Part shown: in pieces, positions 36,165 through 45,151 of the stretch
Position numbering within the stretch: the stretch's first letter is position 1
Layout of the letters: each line of letters starts with the position of its first letter
Source of the DNA: Nitrospirales bacterium
GTDB taxonomy: Bacteria; Nitrospirota; Nitrospiria; Nitrospirales; UBA8639
DNA length: 64,000 nucleotides
Assembly: GCA_029261355.1 (NCBI GenBank)
Contig: JAJDBM010000040.1
Coordinates: forward strand, 1 to 64,000
Direction of reading: 5' to 3'
The notes under the pieces: model-generated
Database searches by the model: none
Told to the model about the DNA's origin: nothing
Seen by the model: the letters and a program-made list of their open reading frames with translations, nothing else
Made by a program: the position numbers and the translations under genes

Positions 36165-36193
36165 TTGACATGAGAAGATCAACTGAATATAAC
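36165..36193 (+). promoter_or_regulatory. Sigma-70 promoter of the cupin gene
   Basis: TTGACA (36165-36170), a 17-base spacer, and TATAAC (36188-36193) make one of the best consensus promoters in the window. Transcription would start near 36200, leaving a leader of about 55 bases before ATG 36257. Confidence 0.6.
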
Positions 36194-36256
36194 TGCGTAC
36201 TCTTGTTTCAATTCATTATTCATTCATAAATCACTCTCCATCGAAATACCTTGTTC

Positions 36257-36595
36257 ATGTCTTCTTCTAATATGAATAGAGGTCTTCTCGAGACCTCCAC
36301 GGCACCAGAACGTGCTGAGGTAGAGAAAGATTGGCATGCTCGCGGGTTTACATGCGGACTCTGGATTGACCATGCAGCACGTACCTGGTGTGGTGAAATC
36401 AACGAAACGGAAGAGTTATTGATGGTGCTTTCAGGGAAACTGGAACTTGAAGTGGAGGGGAAACGAATACAGCCAAAAATTGGAGAGGAAGTACTGATTC
36501 CAACCAAGACTCAACACACCATAAAAAATATCGGTGGGAAGACAGCACGATGGCTCTACGGCCATAAATTACACAATGACAGCACTCAGCTTTAA
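36257..36595 (+). CDS. Small cupin-domain protein
   Basis: The 112-residue product has a single cupin barrel: EETEELLMVLSGKLELEVEG-like first motif (residues about 48-66) and IGEEVLIPTKTQHTIKNIGG as the second, with a metal-ligand histidine in QHT. It may bind a small molecule or metal. ATG 36257 is chosen over a TTG two codons earlier. A consensus promoter lies 65 bases upstream, following a 9-mer array similar to that of nrdJ, so its expression may be coordinated with DNA precursor synthesis; that is inference. It converges on the SUMF1-like gene. Confidence 0.8.
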   Translation: MSSSNMNRGLLETSTAPERAEVEKDWHARGFTCGLWIDHAARTWCGEINETEELLMVLSGKLELEVEGKRIQPKIGEEVLIPTKTQHTIKNIGGKTARWLYGHKLHNDSTQL

Positions 36596-36626
36596 ATAGT
36601 AAAACTTGATTGTCTGTACGGATAGG

Positions 36627-37484
36627 CTACTTATCTTTTGCGCATCGAAACCCAATAGTCAGATCGCTAAACTCTACTTCAGCTTTAGCTCTTGCCGTCA
36701 CTCGAATTCTTCTGGGCTCATCTTCCCACGATCCGCCTCGTAACACTTTTCGATCTCCAGCTTCAGGCCCTTTCGGGTTCTTCACAGGACTATCTTCATA
36801 ATAATAACGATCGTACCAGTCAGCCACCCATTCCGCTGCATTGCCGGACATGTGATAGAGACCATATGGACTTTTTCCACCTGTTTTTAAGCCATGACGA
36901 ATACTCATTCCCTTTACGCCACTTCTCACAGACGCAAGGGTCAAGGGATAGCTGACCCACCCAGTTATGCCATGATTATAACGGGCGATATCGACAAATG
37001 GCTGCATATGCCCCCAAGGAAATCGCCGACCATCTGTCCCGCGAGCAGCTTTCTCCCACTCGGCTTCAGTCGGTAACCGCTGGCCTACCCAGAGACAATA
37101 TTTATTCGCAGCCTCCCAAGTCACTCCCACAGCAGGCAGCTCAGCTCCCTCAGTAAATGCCACCCCATCATCCCAAAGTGGGGGCGGTTCAAACTTGAGG
37201 TGTTCGTCTAGAAATTTTTGATATTCTGTCATCGTGACTTCAAAACGATTGATAAGGTAATCATCCAACCACACCGTATGTTCAGGCCGCTCATTTCTTT
37301 GCCCGTCATTTTCTCCCATCAAAAATTCACCTGCTGGAATAAGAATCATTGACCCCAATTCATGGGCTTCTTCAGCTTGATTCTCTGTCTGCTCCGTGTC
37401 AGAGACTTCCGACCAGACGAATGTCAGAAATGAATTTGATAGAAGGCAGAAGCTTGTGAAGACGAACATCATAAAAAATTTCAT
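36627..37484 (-). CDS. Exported SUMF1/formylglycine-generating-enzyme-like protein
   Basis: ATG 37484 has a GAGGGA site before it and opens with a signal peptide (MKFFMMFVFTSFCLLSNSFL); the longer frame to 37526 is rejected. The 285-residue protein shows the complete FGE-sulfatase fold signature: IPAGEFLMGENDGQRNERPE, VTMTEYQKFLDEH, AVGVTWEAANKYCLWVGQRL, PTEAEWEKAARG, GNAAEWVADWYD, KVLRGGSWEDEP and IGFRCAKD. The second catalytic cysteine of true formylglycine generators is not evident, so, as in most bacterial members, it may be a structural, binding or iron-dependent oxidising protein. Confidence 0.88.
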   Translation of the reverse strand: MKFFMMFVFTSFCLLSNSFLTFVWSEVSDTEQTENQAEEAHELGSMILIPAGEFLMGENDGQRNERPEHTVWLDDYLINRFEVTMTEYQKFLDEHLKFEPPPLWDDGVAFTEGAELPAVGVTWEAANKYCLWVGQRLPTEAEWEKAARGTDGRRFPWGHMQPFVDIARYNHGITGWVSYPLTLASVRSGVKGMSIRHGLKTGGKSPYGLYHMSGNAAEWVADWYDRYYYEDSPVKNPKGPEAGDRKVLRGGSWEDEPRRIRVTARAKAEVEFSDLTIGFRCAKDK

Positions 37485-37596
37485 AATTTCCCTCTGTGTC
37501 AAATATACGCGGGACCATGCAAACAATGTAGGATCACAGTACTTTCTCGAGGAATCTGATTACCATAAATCTTATCAAGCTTAGGCCATAACTAGA

Positions 37597-37626
37597 AAGC
37601 CGTTGGAGCATTCACTCCAACGGCTT
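37597..37626 (-). terminator. Probable terminator of the tRNA-Glu gene
   Basis: AAGCCGTTGGAG (37597-37608) pairs perfectly with CTCCAACGGCTT (37615-37626) around CATTCA, giving a 12-bp stem immediately after the tRNA 3' end on the minus strand. The T run that follows is short (TTTCT), so termination strength is uncertain. Confidence 0.6.
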
Positions 37627-37631
37627 CTGTC

Positions 37632-37709
37632 TGGCGTCCCCAACGGGATTTGAACCCGTGTTACCAGCGTGAAAGGCTGGTGTCCTAGGCCGAGCTAGAC
37701 GATAGGGAC
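37632..37709 (-). tRNA. tRNA-Glu (anticodon UUC), CCA encoded
   Basis: The minus strand begins GTCCCTATCGTCTAGCTC and ends GGGTTCAAATCCC..GGGGACG, followed by encoded CCA (37632-37634). The acceptor arm pairs GTCCC with GGGAC. The anticodon loop between CCAGC and GCTGG is CTTTCAC, giving UUC, read as glutamate. D-, anticodon and T-arms are all complete. Confidence 0.95.
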
Positions 37710-37956
37710 GTAATATTTACTAATCAGCTGTATCGAATTTCTAGAAATGGTAAGAGGAACACAGACATTAAACGCGTATCCTCATTGAGCTACTGTAAGT
37801 GACCATGCCAGCCCTAAAGGACATACTTACGGCAAGTAGAATGATGCATTACTTCCATTGTAACAATGAGAGAAAAGTGAGTCAAACCATGTTACCAGAA
37901 AACGTGATAAAAAATCATTATCCCTGTGAATTCCACAAAAATAAAAAAATGGCGAC

Positions 37957-38400
37957 GAAGTTGGCCTATAAGCCGGATTCTGTTCCGATTAAGTGTGACC
38001 TCAATCGGTGGTGATCATTTCTCTGGGACTTAGATTACTCTAAGCCTCTAGCGACCTACCCGGGAACCTAGACTGGGCCAGCCTTTGTTTATCTCCCAAC
38101 CTTTCAATTTGCCCCGAAGGACTCTGGAAAGTTGAGAAAAACTGTTCCCCTATTTGGTCTTGCTCCAGGTGACGCTTACCCTGCCACTTGTGTCACCACA
38201 AGCGCGGTGGGCTCTTACCCCACCGTTTCACCCTTACCTGTATAGACACCATCCATAGGACCGTGCCACACATTGGCGGTTTGTTTTCTGTGGCGCCGGT
38301 GTCGGATTGCTCCGCCTGGGTGTTACCCAGCACCTTGCCCTCTGGAGTCCGGACTTTCCTCCCACTCAAATTTGAGTAAGCGATCACCCAGCCTACTCCG
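37957..38400 (-). ncRNA. rnpB: RNase P RNA, bacterial class A
   Basis: On the minus strand the conserved core blocks of M1 RNA occur in order: GGAGGAAAGTCCGGACTCC (P4 5' region), GGCAAGGTGCTGGGTAAC, ACAGAAAACAAACCGCC, GGTAAGGGTGAAACGGTGGG with GTAAGAGCCCACCGC, GACCAAATAGGGG, CCCGGGTAGGTCGC and, near the 3' end, AGAATCCGGCTTATAGGCC. It is the catalytic RNA that trims tRNA 5' ends, fitting its place between two tRNA genes. End points are approximate (P1 pairs AGGCTGG near 38396 with CCAACTT near 37958); a T-rich stretch follows the 3' end. Confidence 0.93.
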
Positions 38401-38596
38401 CTACGCCGCCTTCATCATAGGTCGTAAAAATGTAAAATTCAAGGACACTAAGGGACTGCCTATGCATGCGCGCCAAAGGACAAGGAGAAATAGAATAAAA
38501 ATGACTGGTTATGAGAGACCGGAAGCAGGGTCTAGAGTTGATCTATCAAGGAACTCTCCGGAAACATGGCTTTCCGCTCCAATTCTGGCCAATGAT

Positions 38597-39337
38597 CTAC
38601 GCTGGAGGCGCAGACTCATGCTCAGCTTCTGATGGTAACTCCCAATAGAGTATTCGATGACAATACGAACAATTAAGTAGCTCATCTGCACGTTTGACAT
38701 TGGCGACAAGCTGTGGAGGTAATTGCAATCGGCACCCCAAACATGCGCCGTCCTTTACTTCAGCAATAGCAAAACCTTTTCGCAGGGCTTTCAGTTTTAA
38801 ATACCGAGTTAACAGTCCACCCTCAACTTGCTTGGTCAATTCACTGTGGTCTTGCTCTAACGAGGCCAATTCTTGATCTAATGATGAAATTTCACCTTCT
38901 ATTTTCGATTTGGCATACTCGAAAGCTTGCTTGAGATCCCCAGCGTTGGACTGAAATTCTTTTTGCTGGTTTTCATTTTGTTCAACTTTCTCAAGAATTC
39001 CAAGCACAGACTCCTCTAGAGCATCCTTCTTTTTCTTTGCTAACTCAATTTCAAATAAATGAGCTTGATACTCTTTATTCGTCTTAAGGTCATTCAAGCG
39101 CCCACGAATCTTCTGAATATGTTCCTCTTGAAGAGCGAGTTCTTGTTCACCATCCCGACGTTGTTTATGTAAGCCTTCCGCCACAGCTTGGAGACTCTGC
39201 AGCTGCTTACTCACCTCTAACAACGGCGTCTGGGCTGCCTTAATCAGTTCTGGATGTTTTTTCTTTTTGCCTAAGATTTCAAAGATACGAAGATCATATT
39301 TTTGAAGCGTAATGAGAGATTGTAGTTGAGAGTTCAA
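38597..39337 (-). CDS. Coiled-coil zinc-ribbon protein (DUF164/CT398-like)
   Basis: The 246-residue product is a long antiparallel coiled coil (about residues 5-175, rich in E, K, Q, L) ending in a zinc ribbon CLGC..CSYC (GACLGCRLQLPPQLV, LLNCSYCHRILYW). Homologues such as Chlamydia CT398 and H. pylori HP0958 bind RpoN or flagellar factors and nucleic acid. The frame from 39436 would overlap the neighbouring tRNA gene; I choose TTG 39337 (preceded by GAGG, spacing 5), giving MNSQLQSLITLQKYDL. It lies downstream of dnaG with a tRNA gene between. Confidence 0.82.
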   Translation of the reverse strand: MNSQLQSLITLQKYDLRIFEILGKKKKHPELIKAAQTPLLEVSKQLQSLQAVAEGLHKQRRDGEQELALQEEHIQKIRGRLNDLKTNKEYQAHLFEIELAKKKKDALEESVLGILEKVEQNENQQKEFQSNAGDLKQAFEYAKSKIEGEISSLDQELASLEQDHSELTKQVEGGLLTRYLKLKALRKGFAIAEVKDGACLGCRLQLPPQLVANVKRADELLNCSYCHRILYWELPSEAEHESAPPA

Positions 39338-39424
39338 TGGGACCTCGGATGAATGGATAAAGATCGAAAAAAATAAATTTTGACTGCAGGATACCACATA
39401 ATCATTCAATTTTGCTGAGAGATA

Positions 39425-39501
39425 TGGTGGGCCCACCAGGACTTGAACCTGGGACCAACTGATTATGAGTCAGTCGCTCTAACCAACTGAGCTATGGGCC
39501 C
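39425..39501 (-). tRNA. tRNA with CAU anticodon (Ile2 or Met), CCA encoded
   Basis: The minus strand starts GGGCCCATAGCTCAGTTGG and ends GGTTCAAGTCCTGGTGGGCCC plus A and encoded CCA (39425-39427). The anticodon arm ACTGA/TCAGT presents loop CTCATAA, anticodon CAU. The loop and the C4-G69, C5-G68 pairs match the lysidine-modified isoleucine tRNA (Ile2, AUA codons) better than elongator Met; it lacks the three G-C pairs of initiator tRNA. Identity is therefore probably Ile2 but not proven. Confidence 0.9.
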
Positions 39502-39808
39502 AACGAAACTTTTCACGGCCCCCACTTTAAACGACACCAGTCTGTCTCAGCAACTTTTTTCTATTGTTGGTCTGAAAATTGAGAGAATTTTCAAATTTCA
39601 TTCTCATGACTCAGCTCTTCTCTCGTCCAAGAAGAAATATCACATGAACATTCTTCATCTTTCAAGCCAAGGATAACTGAAGCATTCTTCATCATAATCT
39701 ACATTCAAACTGAACCCAGCGAATGCGACTATACTCCATTTTACCTATTTCTAGCTTTTTGGCTAGGCTTGAACCACTTTCCATTTATCCTCTCCCTATT
39801 TTCTGTGC
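39502..39808. other. Intergenic region between dnaG and the CAU tRNA
   Basis: The 307-base gap downstream of dnaG is AT-rich and holds no coding frame with a ribosome site and no further RNA gene. The promoter of the tRNA is expected here. Confidence 0.4.
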
Positions 39809-41677
39809 TCACATCATTGTCAGGGTTGCTTTTTTCCCTCGAAGCCCCTCAATTTCCTTAATCAGCCGTTCAATATCCTCCGCCCGATGTTCTTGCTCAG
39901 CCAGTCGCAATTCGGCAATTAATTGTATTAATGACGTTTGAAGGTGCTTCCGTTCTAAGGTCGCCAAACATTGCTCAAAATGGCTGGTATTATCGTCACA
40001 ATGCAATTCAGCTAAAGTGAGACGTGTGACAATCGGACCAATCACTTCATTATTCAGAGCCTCAATACTAAATGCTTCAACATCAATTCCTCCATCAGCA
40101 CGTCGATGTTGAAGGGCCAGCTCAATGATCTGACGATAGGGGGGTACTGAAAACATCTCACTCTGAAGAAGTTCGATATGTTTTTCACTCAGCACACCAT
40201 GCAAAACTAGTAGGACAAGATCTCGTTCTTCGGGACTTCCCTTCGGCAATGTCTTTGGGCCAGGCTGAACGGGAGGAGATTCAAGCCGTTTCTCAAACGA
40301 ACGCTTAGGCTTGTCTCGTAATGTCGGATAACGGTCAATCAGAACTTGCTGTTGGATACCCAACTGCTCAGATACCACTTGAATCTGCTCCATCTTTTCA
40401 ATCGGATTATTCGTTTTCTGAAGAATTCGAAGGATATCATCAACGCTTCGCACGCGTTCCTCTATCGATGCGCCCTTTTGTCCTTTCAATGAAGCCTGAA
40501 TCGCAAAATGCAAAAGCGTTGGAGCTGAGCCTTCTAATTGAGCAAACGGCTCAACCCCTTGCGATCGAATAAAAGTATCAGGGTCATCTCCAGACGGAAG
40601 AGGCATCACCTTCACAGAAATGCCAGTATTGACGAATAAGTCAAGCGTTCGAAGTGCTGCCGCGACACCTGCAGCATCTCCATCAAAAAACAAAAAGACT
40701 GTTTTCACGATACGTCGAATCGCATCAACATGGTCCTGAGTCAGGGCTGTTCCTAACGGCGCTGCAACATATTCTATCCCAGCTTGGTAAAGAGCAAGAA
40801 CATCAAAATACCCTTCAACCAAGATGAGGCGGTCAAGCCGACTCGCAACCGCGCGGGTTTTGTCAAAACCAAATAAGGTACGGCCTTTGGAAAACCAGGG
40901 AGTTTCAGGAGAATTAAGATATTTGGGTGTTTGGTCATCAGTCATTCCACGTCCACCAAATGCAATCACCTGGCCTCGATTATTAGCAATGGGAAACATG
41001 ACACGATCACGAAATCGATCGTAACCTTGACTCTTCTGTCCAGACCTCAGTGGGCTCTCTTCTTTTTTAATGATTAATCCAGACTGAAATATTTCTTCGC
41101 GTTTCACTCCAGCTTTTTCGAGTACATTGAGAAGCCCATTCCACCCTGGTGTCGCATAGCCAAGTCCAAACTGCTTGACTATGTCTAGGGACATACCACG
41201 ATGCTCAAGATAGTCTCGAGTACTCTGCCCAATCTTCCCATCTGAAAGATTCTGCTGAAACCACTCAGCCGCAATGGTGTGAATATACTGATATCGTTCT
41301 CGGGCCGAACCAGAATGGTCACGATGTCCTCCCCTGTCCACGATCGTCAACGTCACGCCGGACAGTTGGGCAAGTTCTTGAACTGCCTCCATAAAGTCAA
41401 GACCTTCTTGCTTCATCAGAAACGTAATGGCATCGCCACCAACCGCACACCCAAAGCAATGAAACATTTGTCGACTAGGACTTACTGAAAAGGAAGGACT
41501 TTTCTCAGAATGAAATGGACACAACCCTTTGAAGTTTTGACCGGTTTTCGACAGGGTCACATGGCGAGAAATCACATCAACGATGTCAATGCGATCACGT
41601 ATCTGCTGAAGAGTTTCTGGTGGAATCCCTTTTCCAACGAATGACAAGTTTTCCCTCTTAACTTTGGCTCTACCCAC
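39809..41677 (-). CDS. dnaG: DNA primase
   Basis: The 622-residue primase makes RNA primers for replication. It has the N-terminal zinc site (CPFHSEKSPSFSVSPS..MFHCFGC, about residues 54-79), the RNA polymerase core with FGGRGMTDDQTPKYLNSPET, the TOPRIM segments LILVEGYFDVLALYQAG and FFDGDAAG, and a C-terminal helicase-interaction region. ATG 41677 gives MGRAKVKRENLSF, slightly longer than usual before GKGIPPETLQQIRDRI, so a downstream start is possible. It follows hinT by 85 bases at the end of the his cluster. The usual partner rpoD is not adjacent. Confidence 0.95.
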   Translation of the reverse strand: MGRAKVKRENLSFVGKGIPPETLQQIRDRIDIVDVISRHVTLSKTGQNFKGLCPFHSEKSPSFSVSPSRQMFHCFGCAVGGDAITFLMKQEGLDFMEAVQELAQLSGVTLTIVDRGGHRDHSGSARERYQYIHTIAAEWFQQNLSDGKIGQSTRDYLEHRGMSLDIVKQFGLGYATPGWNGLLNVLEKAGVKREEIFQSGLIIKKEESPLRSGQKSQGYDRFRDRVMFPIANNRGQVIAFGGRGMTDDQTPKYLNSPETPWFSKGRTLFGFDKTRAVASRLDRLILVEGYFDVLALYQAGIEYVAAPLGTALTQDHVDAIRRIVKTVFLFFDGDAAGVAAALRTLDLFVNTGISVKVMPLPSGDDPDTFIRSQGVEPFAQLEGSAPTLLHFAIQASLKGQKGASIEERVRSVDDILRILQKTNNPIEKMEQIQVVSEQLGIQQQVLIDRYPTLRDKPKRSFEKRLESPPVQPGPKTLPKGSPEERDLVLLVLHGVLSEKHIELLQSEMFSVPPYRQIIELALQHRRADGGIDVEAFSIEALNNEVIGPIVTRLTLAELHCDDNTSHFEQCLATLERKHLQTSLIQLIAELRLAEQEHRAEDIERLIKEIEGLRGKKATLTMM

Positions 41678-41762
41678 TTACCAAGCATGTCATGGCACAG
41701 ATGGCTTATCACACCAGATGAGGCTGAAATGGCCTGAATTCACGTACAATGGCTTGAAGGAT

Positions 41763-42107
41763 TTACCCTGGAGGCCATTGAAACCCTCGTCCTCCTAGAA
41801 TATGTAAGTGCAGATGAAATACGGTTTGACCGGCATTACGTCCAATATTTGTGACAACTCGATACCCTGATTCGTCAAGCCCCTTCTGTTTGGCCACATG
41901 CGAACAGGTCAGCATTAACCTCCCAAGTAGACTGAGGTCTGCTTCTTGAGCATCCGCCAAAGAAACTATATGTCGTTTAGGTATAACCAAGACATGCACG
42001 GGGGCCTGAGGGTTAAGGTCTTCAAACGCTAAACTTTCATCATCTTCATGCACCATTGTCGATGGGATGTCTCCCTCGACAATACGACAGAAAATACAGT
42101 CGCTCAT
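41763..42107 (-). CDS. hinT: HIT-family nucleotide hydrolase/transferase
   Basis: The 114-residue protein has the histidine triad HLHLHILGG at the C-terminus and the N-terminal CIFCRIVEGDIPSTMVHED typical of HinT/PKCI-1 proteins, which hydrolyse AMP-phosphoramidates and aminoacyl-adenylates. CxxC in CIFC may bind zinc. The start overlaps the hisIE stop in ATGA, so it is translationally coupled to the histidine genes, an association common in bacteria. Confidence 0.93.
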   Translation of the reverse strand: MSDCIFCRIVEGDIPSTMVHEDDESLAFEDLNPQAPVHVLVIPKRHIVSLADAQEADLSLLGRLMLTCSHVAKQKGLDESGYRVVTNIGRNAGQTVFHLHLHILGGRGFQWPPG

Positions 42108-42796
42108 GGGTTCGTCTCCGACTTGACCCGCACGCCGGACTTCCCAAATCGCTTACCCAATTCTTGAAACACTTCCCTCGGCGGGATTTCCGTTTGGCCT
42201 AACATCACCAATGTATGAAACCACAGATCGGCCACCTCATACACAATTTCATCACGATCTGTATTTTTGGCTGCAAGGATAACCTCTCCAGCTTCTTCAA
42301 CCACCTTTTTCAAGATGCGGTCCTGGCCACCTTTCAGCAGAGACGAGACATATGAATTTTCCTGTGGATCAGATTTACGAGACAGGACCATCTGATACAG
42401 ACGTTCAAAAATTCCTCCCCAAGCCTCATTGGTTGCAGCATCAGAAGAAGAGGAAAGCGGACCAGGGCCATCCGGCATCTCTGAGAAAAAGCATGAACGC
42501 TGACCAGTATGACAAGTAGGACCAATGGGTTCAGCTTTCACCAATACCGTATCGTGGTCACAGTCAATGAAAAGACGCTTAAGAATAAGTTCATTCCCTG
42601 AACTTTCACCTTTTTTCCACAGTTGTTGACGGGATCGGCTCCAAAAGTGAACGCGTTGAGTCTCCCTCGTTAACTGAAGTGCTTCTTTATTCATGAATCC
42701 GACCATCAAGATAGTCCCATCTAGCCAATCTTGAACGACGGCAGGCACTAATCCGTTCTGATCAAATTGAATCTGTCTTTCTGATGACTCAGTCAT
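42104..42796 (-). CDS. hisI: Bifunctional phosphoribosyl-AMP cyclohydrolase / phosphoribosyl-ATP pyrophosphatase
   Basis: The 230-residue protein fuses HisI (residues 1-120; [39 protein letters not shown], zinc ligands CDHD and CHTGQRSCF) to HisE (residues about 125-225; [35 protein letters not shown]). It catalyses steps 2 and 3 of histidine synthesis. The gene overlaps hisF upstream and hinT downstream by 4 bases each (ATGA). Confidence 0.95.
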   Translation of the reverse strand: MTESSERQIQFDQNGLVPAVVQDWLDGTILMVGFMNKEALQLTRETQRVHFWSRSRQQLWKKGESSGNELILKRLFIDCDHDTVLVKAEPIGPTCHTGQRSCFFSEMPDGPGPLSSSSDAATNEAWGGIFERLYQMVLSRKSDPQENSYVSSLLKGGQDRILKKVVEEAGEVILAAKNTDRDEIVYEVADLWFHTLVMLGQTEIPPREVFQELGKRFGKSGVRVKSETNP

Positions 42797-43599
42797 GATG
42801 AAGCTACTGAATATTCCTCAAGCAGTCTGACTGGAATGCCATGCTGAGTTAAATAGGACTTGGCCTCAGCAATGGAGTATTCTTTGTAGTGAAAGATCGA
42901 AGCCGCAAGCACCGCATCAGCCTTGCCTTTGGCCAAGGCCTCATAGAGATGATGAAGCGAACCTGCGCCGCCAGAGGCAATTACCGGAATAGAAACAGCC
43001 TGAGACACTGCAGCCGTTAAGCCTAAATCATACCCATCCTTTTGTCCATCTTGATCCATGCTGGTCAAGAGAATTTCCCCAGCCCCATATTCCGTCATTT
43101 TTTTGGCCCACTCCACAACATCTAGCCCTGTCTCTCGACGCCCACCATGGGTAAAGACGTCCCACTTGTCAGAACCTTGGGATTGCCCAGCAACTCTTGC
43201 TGACTTTGCATCAATCGCAACCACGATGCATTGCGAGCCAAATCGTCTTGAAGCAGCTTTCACAAATTCAGGGTTCTGCACGGCAGACGTATTAATACTA
43301 ACCTTATCTGCGCCAGCTTCCAGCAACCCTCGTATATCATCAAGGTTCCGAATTCCTCCTCCAACTGTGAGAGGCATAAAGACCTGATCGGCCGTACAAG
43401 CCACCACGTCCAAAATGGTGTCACGATTTTCATGCGAGGCCGTAATGTCTAAGAAACAGAGTTCATCTGCCCCTGCGAGATCATATCCTTTGGCCACTTC
43501 CACTGGATCCCCCGCATCGCGAAGATCGACAAACGACACCCCTTTCACGACTCGTCCATCCTTGACGTCTAAACATGGAATAATACGTTTGGCTAACAC
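42793..43599 (-). CDS. hisF: Imidazole glycerol phosphate synthase, cyclase subunit
   Basis: The 268-residue (beta-alpha)8 barrel turns PRFAR and ammonia into IGP and AICAR with HisH. Signatures: [17 protein letters not shown] with the catalytic Asp11 equivalent, [14 protein letters not shown], and the second catalytic Asp in [15 protein letters not shown]. An insertion around [19 protein letters not shown] is within family variation. It follows hisA by 14 bases. Confidence 0.96.
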   Translation of the reverse strand: MLAKRIIPCLDVKDGRVVKGVSFVDLRDAGDPVEVAKGYDLAGADELCFLDITASHENRDTILDVVACTADQVFMPLTVGGGIRNLDDIRGLLEAGADKVSINTSAVQNPEFVKAASRRFGSQCIVVAIDAKSARVAGQSQGSDKWDVFTHGGRRETGLDVVEWAKKMTEYGAGEILLTSMDQDGQKDGYDLGLTAAVSQAVSIPVIASGGAGSLHHLYEALAKGKADAVLAASIFHYKEYSIAEAKSYLTQHGIPVRLLEEYSVASS

Positions 43600-43613
43600 G
43601 AGGCTTCTTCCAT

Positions 43614-44336
43614 CTACAGTGAAGCCGCTTTGAGTGCAGGAGGCAATGCAATGCTCCCCTCATAAAAGGCTTTTCCAATGATCACACCTGAGACCGGGGG
43701 ATTGATGTGGCGAATAGCTGTAATATCAGAAATCTTGGTCACGCCCCCTGAGGCAATTAATGGGTGGGGGGTAAGGGCTGACATCTGCGTGAGGGCTGTC
43801 AGATTCGGTCCATCCATCATACCATCTCGTGAAATGTCTGTGAATATTATTCCGGCAAGCGCATACGGTGTTAACGTAGGTAATACGTCCTCTGGTCGTT
43901 TACCCGAACCATCGATCCATCCACGAAGAGCAATTTCACCATTCTTGACATCAATACCCACAAGAATGCGAGAAGGAAATTCTTCACAACTTTTTGCAAT
44001 CAATTCCGGCTGTTCCAACGCAGCGGTTCCCAGCACGACTCGTGAGACCCCCATGGAAAGGTATTTTCGAATGGTATCCAAGGAACGAATCCCCCCCCCA
44101 ACTTGAATTGGGATAGACAAAGCTTTCACAATAGCCTCAATATGAGAGATATTTTTCGGTTGTCCCTGTACGGCCCCGTCTAAATCCACGACATGCAAAC
44201 ATTCAGCACCCAATGATTCCCAATGCTTCGCCATTGCGGGAGGATCATCAGAATAGCGAGTCTCTTGGGCCATATCTCCTTGCCGTAAACGAACACATCG
44301 TCCGTCTTTGAGATCAATAGCTGGATAAATTTTCAT
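43614..44336 (-). CDS. hisA: ProFAR isomerase (HisA)
   Basis: The 240-residue barrel isomerises ProFAR to PRFAR. It starts [20 protein letters not shown] with the catalytic Asp and has [33 protein letters not shown] and [14 protein letters not shown] (second catalytic Asp), then [12 protein letters not shown]. The upstream neighbour is a lipoprotein gene that separates it from hisH by 814 bases. Confidence 0.96.
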   Translation of the reverse strand: MKIYPAIDLKDGRCVRLRQGDMAQETRYSDDPPAMAKHWESLGAECLHVVDLDGAVQGQPKNISHIEAIVKALSIPIQVGGGIRSLDTIRKYLSMGVSRVVLGTAALEQPELIAKSCEEFPSRILVGIDVKNGEIALRGWIDGSGKRPEDVLPTLTPYALAGIIFTDISRDGMMDGPNLTALTQMSALTPHPLIASGGVTKISDITAIRHINPPVSGVIIGKAFYEGSIALPPALKAASL

Positions 44337-44389
44337 CAGCGGTCCATTTGTTACGAGGAATCCTCATTGTCTAATATTGATGCCGACTC

Positions 44390-45151
44390 TCACTGCCCCA
44401 CAAAAAGTTGCTTCATCATCTTTTGTACTCCATATTCAGCCAGGTCTTCCGCTTTCACAAAGGCACCATGGCGTTCGACAAATCCAACAAGGTCTTCATT
44501 GAGAGGCTTTTGTTCTTCGTAGTATTCCCCTGTCCAAAAAATCCTTCCACTTCTAGGGTCCACAAGATGAACCTCAAACCCAACTGCAGCTGGCGTCGCC
44601 CCAATTTTGGTACCGACTCGTTCTCGATAGGTTCGAACAAGACCAATGACGACCGCATCAACCTCTAAACGAGACCCAACTTGTTTAACTGTGTCCTTCC
44701 AATTAACGGGAGACTCTTGGGAATCATGGGATGGAAGGAGGCTCATTACTCGAGCCGAGGGAACAAGGTGAATTCCTGATCGGTGCTCAAGTGCCCCTTG
44801 CACCATCCGAGTAATTCGCTGTGCCGCAATATGAGGAACCTTTATCGTATCGGAGGAGGCTGCCCGCCCCACATTCGATGGGGAACCTGGAAGACGAAAC
44901 TGTGACCGTATTTCGGTTGGAGCCGAAATAGCAGTCGATGTTCCAGGAAGAAACCGTTGAGGGGTCGAAAGAGTTTGGAATGGAAAAATCGCCAACTTAT
45001 GAATGCTAGAAGGCTGAAAAGCAGGCGATGACGTCACGGTCACTTTTGACGGCACACAAGCAACCATCATAAGCATACTACCCAGAATGATGACTTGCCA
45101 TATAGAGCTTCCCCTATTTAGCTCATTCGCATATCGGCTCAATCGCCACAT
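44390..45151 (-). CDS. Lipoprotein embedded in the histidine operon
   Basis: ATG 45151 overlaps the hisH stop as TAATG, so it is translationally coupled. The 253-residue product has a lipoprotein signal (VIILGSMLMMVAC). The mature body includes KLAIFPFQTL, HIAAQRITRMVQGALEHRSG, VDAVVIGLVRTYRERVG, VGFEVHLVDPRSGRIFWTGE and YYEEQKPLNEDL, the pattern of outer-membrane LpoB/CsgG/TolB-N-like lipoproteins that monitor envelope assembly. I do not recognise a named family. It has no evident role in histidine synthesis and sits between hisH and hisA, normally adjacent. Confidence 0.75.
   Translation of the reverse strand: MWRLSRYANELNRGSSIWQVIILGSMLMMVACVPSKVTVTSSPAFQPSSIHKLAIFPFQTLSTPQRFLPGTSTAISAPTEIRSQFRLPGSPSNVGRAASSDTIKVPHIAAQRITRMVQGALEHRSGIHLVPSARVMSLLPSHDSQESPVNWKDTVKQVGSRLEVDAVVIGLVRTYRERVGTKIGATPAAVGFEVHLVDPRSGRIFWTGEYYEEQKPLNEDLVGFVERHGAFVKAEDLAEYGVQKMMKQLFVGQ

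Larger units (their letters stand above)
35690..36256. other. Intergenic region between nrdJ and the cupin gene
   Basis: The region contains a 37-base hairpin (35800-35836), a second phased set of DnaA-box-like 9-mers (36124-36153) and a strong promoter for the cupin gene (36165-36193). No coding frame is supported. Confidence 0.5.

Noticed and set aside
38193-38632. Frames of 64-119 codons on both strands
   Set aside because: They fall within or beside the RNase P RNA gene, whose conserved core explains the sequence.
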